From Methylobacterium sp. E-066 (lineage in GTDB: Bacteria; Pseudomonadota; Alphaproteobacteria; Rhizobiales; Beijerinckiaceae), in the NCBI RefSeq assembly GCF_022829635.1, contig NZ_JAKSYO010000170.1, positions 1-42,634 of the forward strand: 42,634 nucleotides of DNA, given 5' to 3'. Below are positions 27,011 through 36,612 of the stretch, in pieces. A program made the position numbers and the translations under genes. Within the stretch, counting starts at the first letter, position 1. The number at the start of each line of letters is the position of its first letter. Under the pieces are notes generated by a model that did not search any database, had not been told where the DNA came from, and saw only the letters and a list, made by a program, of their open reading frames with translations.

Positions 27011-28037
27011 TACTCAGGTAGCCGAAACCTACATGACCCCCGCGGTTTAGCGGATTCCAAAATGGGTTTCGAGACCACGCACTACTAAGGGGGGGAAGTG
27101 AGTGAGAAATTGGCTTCGAAGGCGTTAGTCACCGTGCCAGCGACAGTCTTGCAGCATATGAAGATAAAATGGGTTCCGTCCCGCTCGACCGCAATTGTAT
27201 GTTTTTCAACACTGAATAAATGACCCTTGCCGAATGCTAAAATCGCCAGAGCATTTGGATTGTAGAAACGTAGTCAGTAAACGTAGGGGCAGCAGATCCG
27301 AAACTTTTGACCGGGTTGCCATGTGGGGCGAAATGCTTGGCGAAGGTAGCTTCTTAGATTGGACCACTTTGACTGATTAGGACATCAAGGTATGTATGAT
27401 CTTCGCTTCGTTCAGGAGCTGACACCGGACGAACGTTGCGTCGCAACTGCACGATCCAGTGGTCGAAACAGGCGCATATCGACGCCGCGCGTAGCGGGCC
27501 ACTCTAGCACCGCGCGGCGTATCGCGCTTGGCATGTCTGCAGGTTAAATTACGTCTTCGTCCGGGATACCGGTCTGCGAGCTCAATGGGAAAAGGTGGGC
27601 GCAGGGACACCGGGGCAGCGTCGTACCGGGTCGCCTGAGCCAACAATAGCAGGATCGGTCGGTCGCAGGCGTCGGGCAACTCTCTGATCCGGATACCCGG
27701 CTCGGAGAAGTCATTTTCGATGTCGATACGAGACGATTGCCCCCGGCTTCGGCCTGCTGGGCGTGGGCACGTCGACGATCGTCGAGGCCCGTCCTCACTA
27801 TCGGCCACCATCACCTTATCCACATGCCCGGTCACGGCGCCCGCTATACATGGCCGAGCGCGCGCGCGGAAGGCGCCGGCACGGGCGACATCGGGCGGCC
27901 GCCTTTTAAGCGCGCACAGCAGGCTTCGGGCTGGCATGAGATGATTGAGTTTGCCACACACCGTCTGGCTCGGCGCTACGGCTCTGATCACGACGGCGCC
28001 GGCACCAGCGCCAGCTCGGGTTGCCGGGTCTTTCAGA
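27011..28037. other. Long gap with no convincing gene
   Basis: About 1 kb of mixed composition: AT-richer to about 27400, GC-rich from about 27550. Several open frames up to about 200 codons exist on the minus strand (27377-27991) and overlapping ones on the plus strand, but their residue use (high Arg, Ser, Cys, Pro) looks like shadow frames and none matches a family I know. It probably holds promoters for the divergent genes at 26981 and 28474 plus decayed sequence. Confidence 0.4.
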
Positions 28038-28223
28038 TCACGCAGGCGCCCGTTCCAGAGGATGCCACTGCCTGACTAAAACATGCCCGGACAGGTCGGC
28101 ACCGGAATTCAGCGTCGAGATATCATCGAGTAGGTTGTCATACGGGATGGTGCGGTTAAGATTAACCCGTGCCTGCTCCCTGAGTTGGGTATTCGCTGCA
28201 GTCGTAAAATCGTCTAGGATCAT
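28038..28223 (-). CDS. Possible small protein, 61 residues, unrecognised
   Basis: The ATG is at 28223. The product has a balanced, protein-like composition (ILDDFTTAANTQLREQARVN, then YDNLLDDIS and SGADLSGHVLVRQ). It is divergent from the large plus-strand gene at 28474. There is no strong ribosome site and no known family. It could be a real small gene or the front of a decayed one. Confidence 0.25.
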   Translation of the reverse strand: MILDDFTTAANTQLREQARVNLNRTIPYDNLLDDISTLNSGADLSGHVLVRQWHPLERAPA

Positions 28224-28473
28224 GGCACACTCATCGATCTCAAGTAATCTTCAATCAAACAAAATGCAAGTACTGCAGTACTGCGTCGCCGGATAGTTTC
28301 ATGAATCGTCCCGGCATGGTGCGATAGCTTCCACAGACGTTACGACAAAACGCCAGTGCCCATTGTTCACGATTTGCGAACGACCCCGTCCGTGCTGTAC
28401 AACCCGTGCTTGCGCGCTGTCTAAGCGCCCGTTAGGGGCAGCGGCGTGCACCATTCCGATCCAAAGATTTAAT

Positions 28474-31400
28474 ATGGCCCGTCTTAGCGCGCTTCGTTCG
28501 ACGCTTCACAGCCTCCTTGGTGTCGTTCGCAACCGCTCCGCCGAGCAAAGGCTTGCGGATTTCGAGCTGTTCGACGCCGAGTGGTACCGGGCGACCCACG
28601 CCCTTGACCTTCCGCCGGCCCAGGCTGCACGACACTACCTGCACGAGGGGGCTGCACGAGGACTGAGTCCCGGCCCGCTGTTCGACGGACCTTGGTACCT
28701 GGACAACCATCCTGACATCGCTGCAGCGGGCTTAAACCCGTTGCTGCACTATCTCGACAGCGGCCGGGCGGAAGGACGGGCGATCTGCCCAGTTGCCGAC
28801 TCGGAAGCAGTCGCGCGGATTACCGCCTCTGAGTTGTTTGATGCGGAATGGTACCGAGCGACCCAAGCCCCAAATGTGGTGTTGGACCAAGTCGCGTGGC
28901 ATTACCTTCAGGAAGGCGCGACGCAGGGCCTAAGCCCTGGCCCCCTGTTTGACGGGCCGTGGTACCTTCAGGGCAACCCCGATGTCGCGGCTGCAAGGTT
29001 GAACCCGCTGCTTCACTACGTGACCAGTGGACGGTTCGAGCAGCGGCCAATCTGCTCGGTCGTGGATCCGAAAGCGGTAGCGAAGATCGCAGCCTCGGAT
29101 CTGTTCGACGCTGAATGGTATCGGGCAACCCAGGCGCCAGGCTTGTCGCTTGACCGGGCAGCGCAGCATTACTTGCAACAGGGCTCCGCGGGTGGGCTGA
29201 GCCCGAGCCCCCTGTTCGACGGGCCCTGGTATCTCAAAACCAATACAGATGTTGCTGAAGCGCGCCAGAACCCCCTGCTGCACTATCTGAACGATGGGCG
29301 CGCTGAGGGGCGTTCGATCTGTCCGTTCGCCGATCCGGAAGCGTTGGCGCGGATCGAAGGCTCCGAGCTATTCGACGCGGAATGGTACCGGGCGACTTAC
29401 GTCCCCGATCTGTCGTCGAGCCTGGCGGCGCGCCATTACCTCCGCGAGGGCGCGGCGCGCGGAATGAGTCCCGGTCCCCTTTTCGATGGGGCATGGTATC
29501 TCGCCAACAACGCCGATGTCGCCGAAGACGGCGCTAATCCGTTGCTGCACTACCTGGTGAGCGGACGCACGGAGGGACGGCCGATCCGCCTCGCCTGCGC
29601 CCGGGATCTCGGCGCAAACCGGATCGAGATCCTCCCCATCGTCCTGCGCGAGAGCACGCCCGCGCGCCTCGTCGTCGTCGTCCACGCCTTCTACGTCGAC
29701 GTATTCGAGGAGCTTTTGCCCCACCTCGTGCGGGCGCTCTCCCGGTTCGACCTGCTGGTCTCGACCGACCAGCCCGACAAGAAGGCTGCGCTCGAGGCGG
29801 CGGCGGAGCGTGCCGGACTCGCCGGCGGTTGCCGGGTCGTACTGGTGGAGAATCGCGGTCGCAATTTCGGGCCGCTCGTCACCGTGTTCGCACCCGACAT
29901 CCTGCGCTACGATTACGTGCTCCACATCCACACCAAGAAGTCGCTATTCAGCGGCGCCGAGCAGACGCGCTGGCGCGATGAGATCTATCGCGCGCTGTTC
30001 GTCAACGTCGCCTGCGCCCGCCTCGCCGTGGCCCTCCTGGATGAGGATCCCCGGATCGGCCTGTTCTTCCCGGAGACCAGCAAGCACATCGTCTATTGGG
30101 CGCATACCTGGCTCGCCAATATCGGCGCGGGCTATGGGCTGCTCGATCGCCTCGGCCTGCGCTACGACGGGTTCGACGAGTATCTCGACTATCCGGTGGG
30201 CGGCATGTTCTGGGCGCGGGTCGATGCCCTGCGCCCGCTTCTGAGCGCCGGATTGACCCCGCACGATTTCCCAGAGGAGCACGGTCAGACCGACGGGACC
30301 CTCGCCCACGCGATAGAGCGGGCGGTTCCCCTCGTATGCCGGGCCCAGGGCTACAAAGCCGTCTGCTTCGATTACGATCGCGGGCTCGCCCGCTACGATA
30401 GCAGCGCGCGCAACTGGCATCAGTACAGCGCCCGGACCCAGGATCAGGCGCTTCAGGCGCTGTGCGAAGTCGACCTCGTCTCATTCGACCTATTCGACAC
30501 CCTCGTGAGCCGCCCGGCCCGGCGTCCGGATGCGGTGCTCAAGCTCGTCGAGCACCGGATTTCGTCGGAGGCGGGCCGGCTGATCCCGCTGTTCGCCGAG
30601 CGCCGCGCTGCCGAGAACCGGGTGCGGGCCCGCCGGCACCATCAGGGCGACGTCAACCTGTCCGAGATCTACGCGGAGCTCGCTGCTTCGGGGCCGATCC
30701 CGGGCGACGTGGTCGCTCGGGCGCACGCCCTCGAGAAGCGGATCGACCTCGGCGCTCTGCGCCCGCGCGCGGAGGTCATCGCCGTCCTCGAAGCGGCGCA
30801 CGCGCTCGGCAAGCGGATCGTCCTGATGACGGACACCTACTACGAGCAAGCCGATATCCTCGACATCCTTCGTAATGCAGGGATCGCCGACCTGTTCGCC
30901 GCGATCTACGTGTCCAACGCCGTCGGCGCGCGCAAGGACCGGGGCGACCTGTGGCGCCACGTCGAAGAAGCCGAGGCGGTGCCGCGCGCCCGCTGGCTGC
31001 ATGTCGGCGACAACGAGCACTCGGATATTCAGGCCGCCTGTGACCGCCGCATTTCCTACCTGCACGTCGCCCACCCGGCCAAGATCCTCGCCCAGAGCGG
31101 GTTCGTGCGGGACGACGGCGATCTCGCGCGGACATGGCCGTCCGATCTGGTCGTCGGCCACGCCATGCTGGCGCTGGGCCGCAATCCGTTCCTCGGTCGA
31201 GCCGCCGCCCCCTACCTGTCCCTCGGCTCGACCCGCGATATCGGCTACGCCGTCTTCGGACCGCTGATGCTGCTGTTCATGTCATGGCTGATCCGGCATG
31301 AGGCGCTGACCGGCATCGATAGGCTGTTCTTCCTTGCACGGGAGGGCGATTTCCTCGTCAAGGTCTACCGCTTGGTTCGGGAGCGCTACGGTCTGGAGCA

Positions 31401-32262
31401 CCTGCCCGAGGGCCGGTACTTCCACGTCTCCCGGCAGACCGCGATCGCGGCCGCACTGGGCAAAGGGTTCTGCCCGGATCTGGTGCTCGGGGCAGGCCGC
31501 TACATGGGCACCATCCAGGGGCTTCTCTGGAACAGGACCAGCTTCACGGCCCCGGCGCATCTCGAACTGGACCGCTTCGACGTGCGACTCCCAGGCGACG
31601 CGCCGGTCGTCGAGCGCGTCATGAGGCAGATCGAGCCGGAGATCACCGCCCACGCGGCGGACATGAACGCGCGGTTCCGCGCCTATGCCCGGCAGGAGAA
31701 GCTGGAGCCCGGCGGGTCCTACGGCGTTGTCGATGTCGGCTACTCGGCGACGATCCAGAAGATGATGCAGGTGGCACTCGGCCAGCCGCTCTCCGGCTTC
31801 TATATGACGGCCTTCGACACGGCGAACGCCGTCGCCCGGGACGGCGGCTGCGCCTTCCGCTGCTTCGACGCGGGCACGGAAAATCCCGAGACGACATCGC
31901 TGCCCGTCCTGGCTCATGCCCTCGCCGTCGAGGCGTTCCTCACCGCGCCCCACGGACAGGTCGTGGGCTACGAGACGACGGGTGACCGGATTGAGCCGCT
32001 ATACAAGGCGGACCCGCGCATGCCGGCCGAGCACGTCATCCTCGCCGATCTGCATGCCGGCGCCGAGCAGTACATCACCGACACGCTCGATCTCTACGGC
32101 GCGAGCCTGCTCCGGGCCGAAATCCCGCTGAACGGGCCGCAGGAACTCCTGCGCATGCTGATGGAAGGCCAGATCGCCACCTCCTCCGAGCCGATGAAGG
32201 CACTCGGCGTCGAGGACGATTTCTGTGGCCTCCCGATCCATCGGGTGTACGCGGCCAGATAG
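28474..32262 (+). CDS. Giant repeat/RgpF-like/HAD protein of glycan synthesis
   Basis: 1262 residues from the ATG at 28474; the frame is open to 28363, but the extra residues are Cys/Arg-rich and unlike a real N-terminus. Residues about 32-371 are four 89-residue repeats. Residues about 397-638 resemble the rhamnan-synthesis F domain (VVVVHAFYVDVFEELLPHL, NRGRNFGPLV, VLHIHTKKSL, YPVGGMFWARVDAL), associated with transfer of rhamnose-type sugars. Residues about 666-873 are a HAD domain (VSFDLFDTLVSR, IVLMTDTYY, LHVGDNEHSDI); the second Asp of the canonical DxDxT is Phe, so phosphatase activity is doubtful. The last 390 residues (FLAREGDFLVKVYRL, FHVSRQTAIAAALG) belong to the same HAD-linked architecture. 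It is convergent with the GT61 gene at 32376. Confidence 0.85.
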   Translation: MARLSALRSTLHSLLGVVRNRSAEQRLADFELFDAEWYRATHALDLPPAQAARHYLHEGAARGLSPGPLFDGPWYLDNHPDIAAAGLNPLLHYLDSGRAEGRAICPVADSEAVARITASELFDAEWYRATQAPNVVLDQVAWHYLQEGATQGLSPGPLFDGPWYLQGNPDVAAARLNPLLHYVTSGRFEQRPICSVVDPKAVAKIAASDLFDAEWYRATQAPGLSLDRAAQHYLQQGSAGGLSPSPLFDGPWYLKTNTDVAEARQNPLLHYLNDGRAEGRSICPFADPEALARIEGSELFDAEWYRATYVPDLSSSLAARHYLREGAARGMSPGPLFDGAWYLANNADVAEDGANPLLHYLVSGRTEGRPIRLACARDLGANRIEILPIVLRESTPARLVVVVHAFYVDVFEELLPHLVRALSRFDLLVSTDQPDKKAALEAAAERAGLAGGCRVVLVENRGRNFGPLVTVFAPDILRYDYVLHIHTKKSLFSGAEQTRWRDEIYRALFVNVACARLAVALLDEDPRIGLFFPETSKHIVYWAHTWLANIGAGYGLLDRLGLRYDGFDEYLDYPVGGMFWARVDALRPLLSAGLTPHDFPEEHGQTDGTLAHAIERAVPLVCRAQGYKAVCFDYDRGLARYDSSARNWHQYSARTQDQALQALCEVDLVSFDLFDTLVSRPARRPDAVLKLVEHRISSEAGRLIPLFAERRAAENRVRARRHHQGDVNLSEIYAELAASGPIPGDVVARAHALEKRIDLGALRPRAEVIAVLEAAHALGKRIVLMTDTYYEQADILDILRNAGIADLFAAIYVSNAVGARKDRGDLWRHVEEAEAVPRARWLHVGDNEHSDIQAACDRRISYLHVAHPAKILAQSGFVRDDGDLARTWPSDLVVGHAMLALGRNPFLGRAAAPYLSLGSTRDIGYAVFGPLMLLFMSWLIRHEALTGIDRLFFLAREGDFLVKVYRLVRERYGLEHLPEGRYFHVSRQTAIAAALGKGFCPDLVLGAGRYMGTIQGLLWNRTSFTAPAHLELDRFDVRLPGDAPVVERVMRQIEPEITAHAADMNARFRAYARQEKLEPGGSYGVVDVGYSATIQKMMQVALGQPLSGFYMTAFDTANAVARDGGCAFRCFDAGTENPETTSLPVLAHALAVEAFLTAPHGQVVGYETTGDRIEPLYKADPRMPAEHVILADLHAGAEQYITDTLDLYGASLLRAEIPLNGPQELLRMLMEGQIATSSEPMKALGVEDDFCGLPIHRVYAAR
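28567..29586 (+). repeat. Tandem 267-bp coding repeats (89-residue units, about 3.8 copies)
   Basis: LFDAEWYRAT or a close variant begins units at 28567, 28834, 29101 and 29368, exactly 267 bp apart; the last unit is shorter. Each unit is itself a doublet: a first half ending HYL-x-EGA-x2-GLSPGP, and a second half starting LFDGPWYL and ending NPLLHYL-x-SGR-x-EGR. Both halves fit the same WY-DV-HY-GR motif seen elsewhere in the window. The DNA of the units has diverged, so they are old repeats under protein-level constraint. Confidence 0.88.
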
Positions 32263-32375
32263 GAGCGCCGCGCTGCTCGGGGACGGAAGCTGCCTTGGCG
32301 GCCTCCAAATACGTGCATCGCAGGCGTTGAGAACCTGCGCCCTCCTCGGAGCCAGGCGCCGAGGGCGTCGAAGCG

Positions 32376-34154
32376 CTACGATACGGAGGTTGCGAACGCG
32401 AGCGCCCGCGAGACCTGCTCGAGGGATACGGAATAGTTCGCGTGCATGGGGTGGATCCCCTCGGCATGCTCCGTCGATCCGCGAACGAACAGCAGGCGGG
32501 CTCCGCTGGACTCGACGAAGCTGGTGAAGCCCCGGAAATAGAACGCCAAACTCTCGTGCGTGAGGGCCACGACCCGAGCGGCTGGCCGGCAGAACATGCA
32601 GTTGATCAGAGCCGAACTCGCCGAGCCGACGATGATGTCGGCGGAATGGTAGATCGCCACCTGCTCGGCGAACGTCAGCTGCTCAGGGTGGACGACCTCG
32701 AATCCGTGAGGTTGCAGGGCCTCGATGATGTCCGCCTCGTTGACGAGCCGGCGCTGCGCGAAACCGCGTCGTGACAGGATGACCCGCCGTCCGGCCTGCC
32801 GCAGGTCGAGCCCGTCCGCAGCGAGCCGCTCAAGGATCCTGCGCCGCACGGCGGCGAGGATGTCCTGCGGCCAAATCGCATCGTAGATTGGAAATTCCGG
32901 CCGCGTATCGAACGGGAAGAAAGCTGGCACCGGAGCCATGGCGAGTTCGCGAAAGCGCGTCGCGACCGGGGGCAGCGTCACGACGGGGCGGTCGCGCTCG
33001 TCCATCAACGTGATGATCTGCCGGTGCGACTCCGGCATCTCAGCATCAACGCAAATCGGAATCCCAGAGGGGCACGCAGGATCGTTGAAGCTCAGAAGGC
33101 GCGGGACGAACTCGAGCAGCCAGTGTCCATACTGCCTGCTCTGGAACCCGAACAGCATCAGCCCGGCATCGATCTCGCGGATCTCGGCCGGGGCCTCGAT
33201 CAAGGCGCGTCTGGGACCCCAGACGGCCGTCATGATCTGACCGGGATTGACGCCATCCTTGATCTCGGCGAGGCCGCTCAGTGGGTGGGCGGCCAAGTCG
33301 TAGATCAAGCACTGGCCGTGCAAAACGACGTTGCTGCGGGGGAAGGTCAGGCAATCTTTGAATAAAGCAAGGTATTGCGGCGGTGCATCAAGGGTTCCAG
33401 GTCGCGAAGTCAGCGTGATCGGGCCGTCGAGGAACTGCACGTCCGGGTCGGCCATCGTTCGGCCGGCTAACAACTCGCGATAGACCCCCCGACCCTCGTC
33501 GGCGGCCTGCCTGGCCGAGACAATGTCATAGATGCCGATGGGGCCGAGACCGGCGATCGATCGGGTGCTCTCGTGCAGGGCCGCGGCCTCCTCGTGCCGA
33601 TCGACCTCTGCCAGTGCGTTCATCTGCAGGATGCGTAGGTTCCGGATCTTGACGCTGACGCTGTGGCCGTCCCCGGTCGCGAGCCCGGCATCTCCGCCGT
33701 TCAGCGCGAAGGCGATGCGGTAGCACTGCACGGCGGGTTCCGGTCGGTAGCGGCACTCGTGATCCCAACCCACCCTCAGAATGGTCGCGGCGGCCTCGTG
33801 CATGGCCGCCTCGGCCCCATCGCGCCGAATCTCAGCGACGAACGCTGACGCTTCGTCCCAGTTTTCACGCTCGATGAGATCGCGCAGGCGCGCTGTCACG
33901 GCGGCCATCCGCCAGCGCTGATGCTCGCGTGGGTCGATCGTGGCGGCGAGCTCGTAGGCGCGCGCCGCGTCGCCGAACCGATCGCTGCCTTCGAGCCGAA
34001 ATCCGAGAGCCTCGAGGTGCCGCACGGTCGCTGCCGAACATAGTGACGCAGGAGGCTCCGCGCTGAGCAGAGTGGTCAGCTTTTCGAGCTTGTCCCGGGC
34101 GTTGCCGATGTCGATCGACCGGACCAAGTCGATGAAGGTCGCCGTCGGCCGCAT
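32376..34154 (-). CDS. GT61 (DUF563) family glycosyltransferase, paralogue 1
   Basis: 592 residues. The first 230 or so are helical, TPR-like (EGSDRFGDAARAYELAATID, then CRYRPEPAVQCYRIAFAL). The C-terminal domain is a GT61-type transferase: YGHWLLEFVPRLLSFND, ILSRRGFAQRRLVNEADI, FEVVHPEQLTFAEQVAIYHS, ADIIVGSASSALINCMFC and a final MHANYSVSLEQV. GT61 enzymes transfer pentoses, GlcNAc or other sugars in plants, animals and bacteria; the bacterial donors are mostly unknown. It has the same length and domain order as the gene at 36613-38391 and is related to that at 39909-41711. It is divergent from the ATP-grasp gene and convergent with the repeat/RgpF gene. Confidence 0.88.
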   Translation of the reverse strand: MRPTATFIDLVRSIDIGNARDKLEKLTTLLSAEPPASLCSAATVRHLEALGFRLEGSDRFGDAARAYELAATIDPREHQRWRMAAVTARLRDLIERENWDEASAFVAEIRRDGAEAAMHEAAATILRVGWDHECRYRPEPAVQCYRIAFALNGGDAGLATGDGHSVSVKIRNLRILQMNALAEVDRHEEAAALHESTRSIAGLGPIGIYDIVSARQAADEGRGVYRELLAGRTMADPDVQFLDGPITLTSRPGTLDAPPQYLALFKDCLTFPRSNVVLHGQCLIYDLAAHPLSGLAEIKDGVNPGQIMTAVWGPRRALIEAPAEIREIDAGLMLFGFQSRQYGHWLLEFVPRLLSFNDPACPSGIPICVDAEMPESHRQIITLMDERDRPVVTLPPVATRFRELAMAPVPAFFPFDTRPEFPIYDAIWPQDILAAVRRRILERLAADGLDLRQAGRRVILSRRGFAQRRLVNEADIIEALQPHGFEVVHPEQLTFAEQVAIYHSADIIVGSASSALINCMFCRPAARVVALTHESLAFYFRGFTSFVESSGARLLFVRGSTEHAEGIHPMHANYSVSLEQVSRALAFATSVS

Positions 34155-34512
34155 GTCTCTCCCATCTGCCGTCCTCTGGTCATAGACTGCGTCGGCTCAG
34201 TAACGGATCTCAGGTCGAGTGACGAGCGATCACAGCGATGGGATCTAGCCGTTTCCTCAATCGCGTCGCCAACGAACTGGCGTCTCAGCCTTCGTTCGAG
34301 GAATCACCCCTAGGCCCCCGCGCGCCGGGCCGGGGGTGTCGCGGCATCCGACAGTTGCCGATCCGGGCTATCACCCGTACCACACCGGGACTGCTCACCG
34401 TGTTCTCAATCGTCACCCTGATCGCCGCGCAGCGACGCGCCTGAGGGCGCCGGGAGGTTGAAGGTGCCGCATGGTAGACAACGGCAATCTCGCATTGCGC
34501 CTGGAGTGATCG
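34155..34512. other. Divergent intergenic region
   Basis: About 360 bases between the start of a GT61 gene (minus) and the ATP-grasp gene (plus). It must hold promoters for both. A GC-rich stem can form around 34312-34336 (CCCCCG/CGGGGG or GGCCC/GGGCC), with no T-run. No gene is supported; the short plus-strand frame at 34238-34444 has no family match. Confidence 0.4.
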
Positions 34513-35784
34513 ATGAAAAAGAGGGTTTTGGTCGTTCCCGCCGGAACAGAGATCGCCCACGAGGTCATCGAGAGCCTCCGGTTCTCAAAATATTGGGATG
34601 TCTACGGTGGTAATTCTGTAAAAGATCATTCGGAAATTCTGCTGAACGACAAATGCCATTTTGTCCCGTTCGTGGTCGATCCGAATTTCGTGTCGGCCGT
34701 CCAGGAACTGGTCACGAAGTTGGATATCGATTTCGTCATCCCGGCGCATGACGAGGCGCTATTTCGTTTGGCCGGGCGCATCGATGGGGCGATCGTCGCC
34801 GGACCCTCGCCGGAGCTGGGCGAGATCTTGAAGTTGAAATCGAGCACGATCGCCAAATTGCGGGGCGTGGTGCCCGCGCCGCAAATCTACGCTCCCGGCG
34901 AGGAAAAATTCCCCGTCTTCTGCAAACCTGACCGCGGGCAAGGGTCGCGCGGCATCCGGATCGTCCACGACAGCGATGAGCTCGATCAGATTCGCGCAAC
35001 CGATAGCAATCTCATCGTTCAGGAGCTGCTGACCGGAGAAGAGGTTACGGTCGATTGCTTCTCCGATCCGTCCAGTCGCGTACTCTTCGCGAGCGCCCGG
35101 AGCCGTGTCCGCACGACGGGTGGTATCTCCGTTCGTTCTCGGCAGGTGGGCGATGCCGAATTCCCGCACTTGGCGAGCAAAATCTCAGAGGCGTTGCATC
35201 TCACGGGTGCTTGGTTTTTTCAGATGAAGAAAAATGCCGATGGGCACTACAAGCTGCTGGAGGTGGCCAACCGGATCGCGGGGTCGTCCGGGTTTCAGAG
35301 GGTCCGCGGCGTCAATTTCATGGACGCGTGGCTTCATCAGCTGTCCGGACAGGACGTAAAATTTCAAACTCTATCCAAATTTGATTTTGTGTATGATCGC
35401 GCTTTGTACGTTAAGACGATTGTACAATCAAGAATAAATGCACTCTATGTCGATTTTGATGACACGCTGATTATAGATGGAAGCATCGTCAATCATCGGC
35501 TGATCGGGATTTTGTTTGGTGCAAAATATAATAAGCGGAAAAAAATTGTTCTTTTGACACGGCACGACGGCATCGTTGAAGAAAAGCTCGTGCATTTTGG
35601 CCTCAGCAGCCTCTTCGACGAGATCATCCACCTGAAGAAAGGTGAAATGAAATCGAACTCCGTCGAAGGGGCGGATGCGATTTTTATCGACGACTCGTAC
35701 CGTGAACGAGCCGACGTCGCGGAGAAGTGCGGCGCGATCGCGATAGGTCCGGAATCCCTTGATCTCGTCGAAGGTATCTTATGA
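34513..35784 (+). CDS. ATP-grasp ligase fused to a HAD domain
   Basis: 423 residues; GGAG six bases before the ATG supports the start. Residues 1-290 form an ATP-grasp ligase of the carbamoyl-phosphate-synthase-like type: VVPAGTEIAHEVIESL at the front, FCKPDRGQGSRGIRI (nucleotide loop, about 136-150), LIVQELLTGEEVTVDCF, and KLLEVANRIAGSSGF with metal-binding Glu and Asn (about 250 and 253). Residues about 308-423 are a HAD domain with canonical YVDFDDTL (Asp 314 and 316), LLTRHDG and FIDDSYRERADVA. ATP-grasp enzymes join a carboxylate to an amine or similar group through an acyl-phosphate. Here a modified sugar or amino-acid-decorated glycan precursor is inferred. It is coupled to the PglD-like gene by an ATGA overlap. 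A patch at 35380-35560 is strikingly AT-rich. Confidence 0.82.
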   Translation: MKKRVLVVPAGTEIAHEVIESLRFSKYWDVYGGNSVKDHSEILLNDKCHFVPFVVDPNFVSAVQELVTKLDIDFVIPAHDEALFRLAGRIDGAIVAGPSPELGEILKLKSSTIAKLRGVVPAPQIYAPGEEKFPVFCKPDRGQGSRGIRIVHDSDELDQIRATDSNLIVQELLTGEEVTVDCFSDPSSRVLFASARSRVRTTGGISVRSRQVGDAEFPHLASKISEALHLTGAWFFQMKKNADGHYKLLEVANRIAGSSGFQRVRGVNFMDAWLHQLSGQDVKFQTLSKFDFVYDRALYVKTIVQSRINALYVDFDDTLIIDGSIVNHRLIGILFGAKYNKRKKIVLLTRHDGIVEEKLVHFGLSSLFDEIIHLKKGEMKSNSVEGADAIFIDDSYRERADVAEKCGAIAIGPESLDLVEGIL

Positions 35785-36440
35785 TCCAGGCGACATCATC
35801 GACAGAGCGGCTCGTCCTCTTCGGCGCGGGTGCGCTGGCGCGCGAGTTATTAGTCGTCCTCCCGCGGCTGCATACGGCCGGGCGTGAGATCGAGTTCGTC
35901 GCCTGCCTCGTTGACCCTGACGTCGCGGCCGCCGACAGACTTCACGATCGCCCAATCTCACGGAATATCAGCGACTTCGCCGGCGACGATACCCTCCGCT
36001 TCGTCGTGGCGCTGGGTGAGCCCAAAGCTCGGGCACGGGCGGTCGAGCGCCTGCGTTCGATCGGAGCGCGCTACGCTTCGATCATCGATCCAGGGGTGCT
36101 GATCGGCGCGAGCAGCAGCGTCGGTGAGGGCTCCATGATCCTCGGCCATGCTTCCATCACGGCGGATGCGCATCTGGGCGCCCACGTGCTCGTGAATCCC
36201 GGGGCAACCATTGCGCATGACAATCGGATCGCGGATTTCGCGACCTTGAGCCCTGGCGTGCATTTGGCCGGACACGTCGTCGTCGAAGAAGGCGCTTTTC
36301 TCGGCACTGGCGCATCCGTGATCCCGGGGACCCGCATCGGCGCCCGCGCCCTCGTGGGCGCCGGTGCGGTCGTGATCCGAGACGTCCTCCCGGGGCATAC
36401 AGTCGTCGGCAATCCCGCCCGCATCCTACGCCGTGATTGA
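35781..36440 (+). CDS. PglD/NeuD-type sugar O- or N-acyltransferase
   Basis: 219 residues. The N-terminus LVLFGAGALARELLVVLPRL is the nucleotide-sugar-binding Rossmann-like part of PglD-type enzymes. From about residue 100 the chain is a left-handed beta helix of hexapeptide turns (IDPGVLIGASSSVGEGSMIL, then VLVNPGATIAHDNRI, GAFLGTGASVIPGTRIG), ending in HTVVGNPARIL, the typical tail. The NPGATIAHDNRI segment carries the His of the catalytic His-Glu/Asp pair. Such enzymes acetylate, or more generally acylate, the amino group of a UDP-sugar made by a DegT aminotransferase. The ATG at 35781 overlaps the stop of the ATP-grasp gene, with AAGG seven bases upstream. Confidence 0.87.
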   Translation: MIQATSSTERLVLFGAGALARELLVVLPRLHTAGREIEFVACLVDPDVAAADRLHDRPISRNISDFAGDDTLRFVVALGEPKARARAVERLRSIGARYASIIDPGVLIGASSSVGEGSMILGHASITADAHLGAHVLVNPGATIAHDNRIADFATLSPGVHLAGHVVVEEGAFLGTGASVIPGTRIGARALVGAGAVVIRDVLPGHTVVGNPARILRRD

Positions 36441-36612
36441 GCGTGTCCAATTGGTCGAAACCGGCAGGCTCGCAGTCCCCGGCACAGCGAGCAGGCCGCC
36501 GTGCGGTCCGATTTTCGATCGCGCGTGTTCCTAATTCGAGAGTGCGGGCTACACATCATTATTAGAGCCAGTCGAGCGCGCTCTCTCCGCCCCCAGCTCG
36601 GATGGCCATGTC

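Noticed and set aside
27377..27991. Minus-strand open frame of about 200 codons in the gap
   Set aside because: Its residue use is dominated by Arg, Ser, Pro and Cys, it has no recognisable motif, and plus-strand frames overlap it; it looks like a chance frame in GC-rich DNA.
28567..29586. Regular 267-bp periodicity as a possible CRISPR or non-coding satellite
   Set aside because: The periodicity is at codon level within an open frame, units have diverged at synonymous positions, and the encoded motif recurs in other proteins, so it is a protein repeat.
34312..34336. GC-rich stem suggesting a terminator
   Set aside because: It lies between divergent gene starts and has no T-run, so a terminator there would serve no gene.
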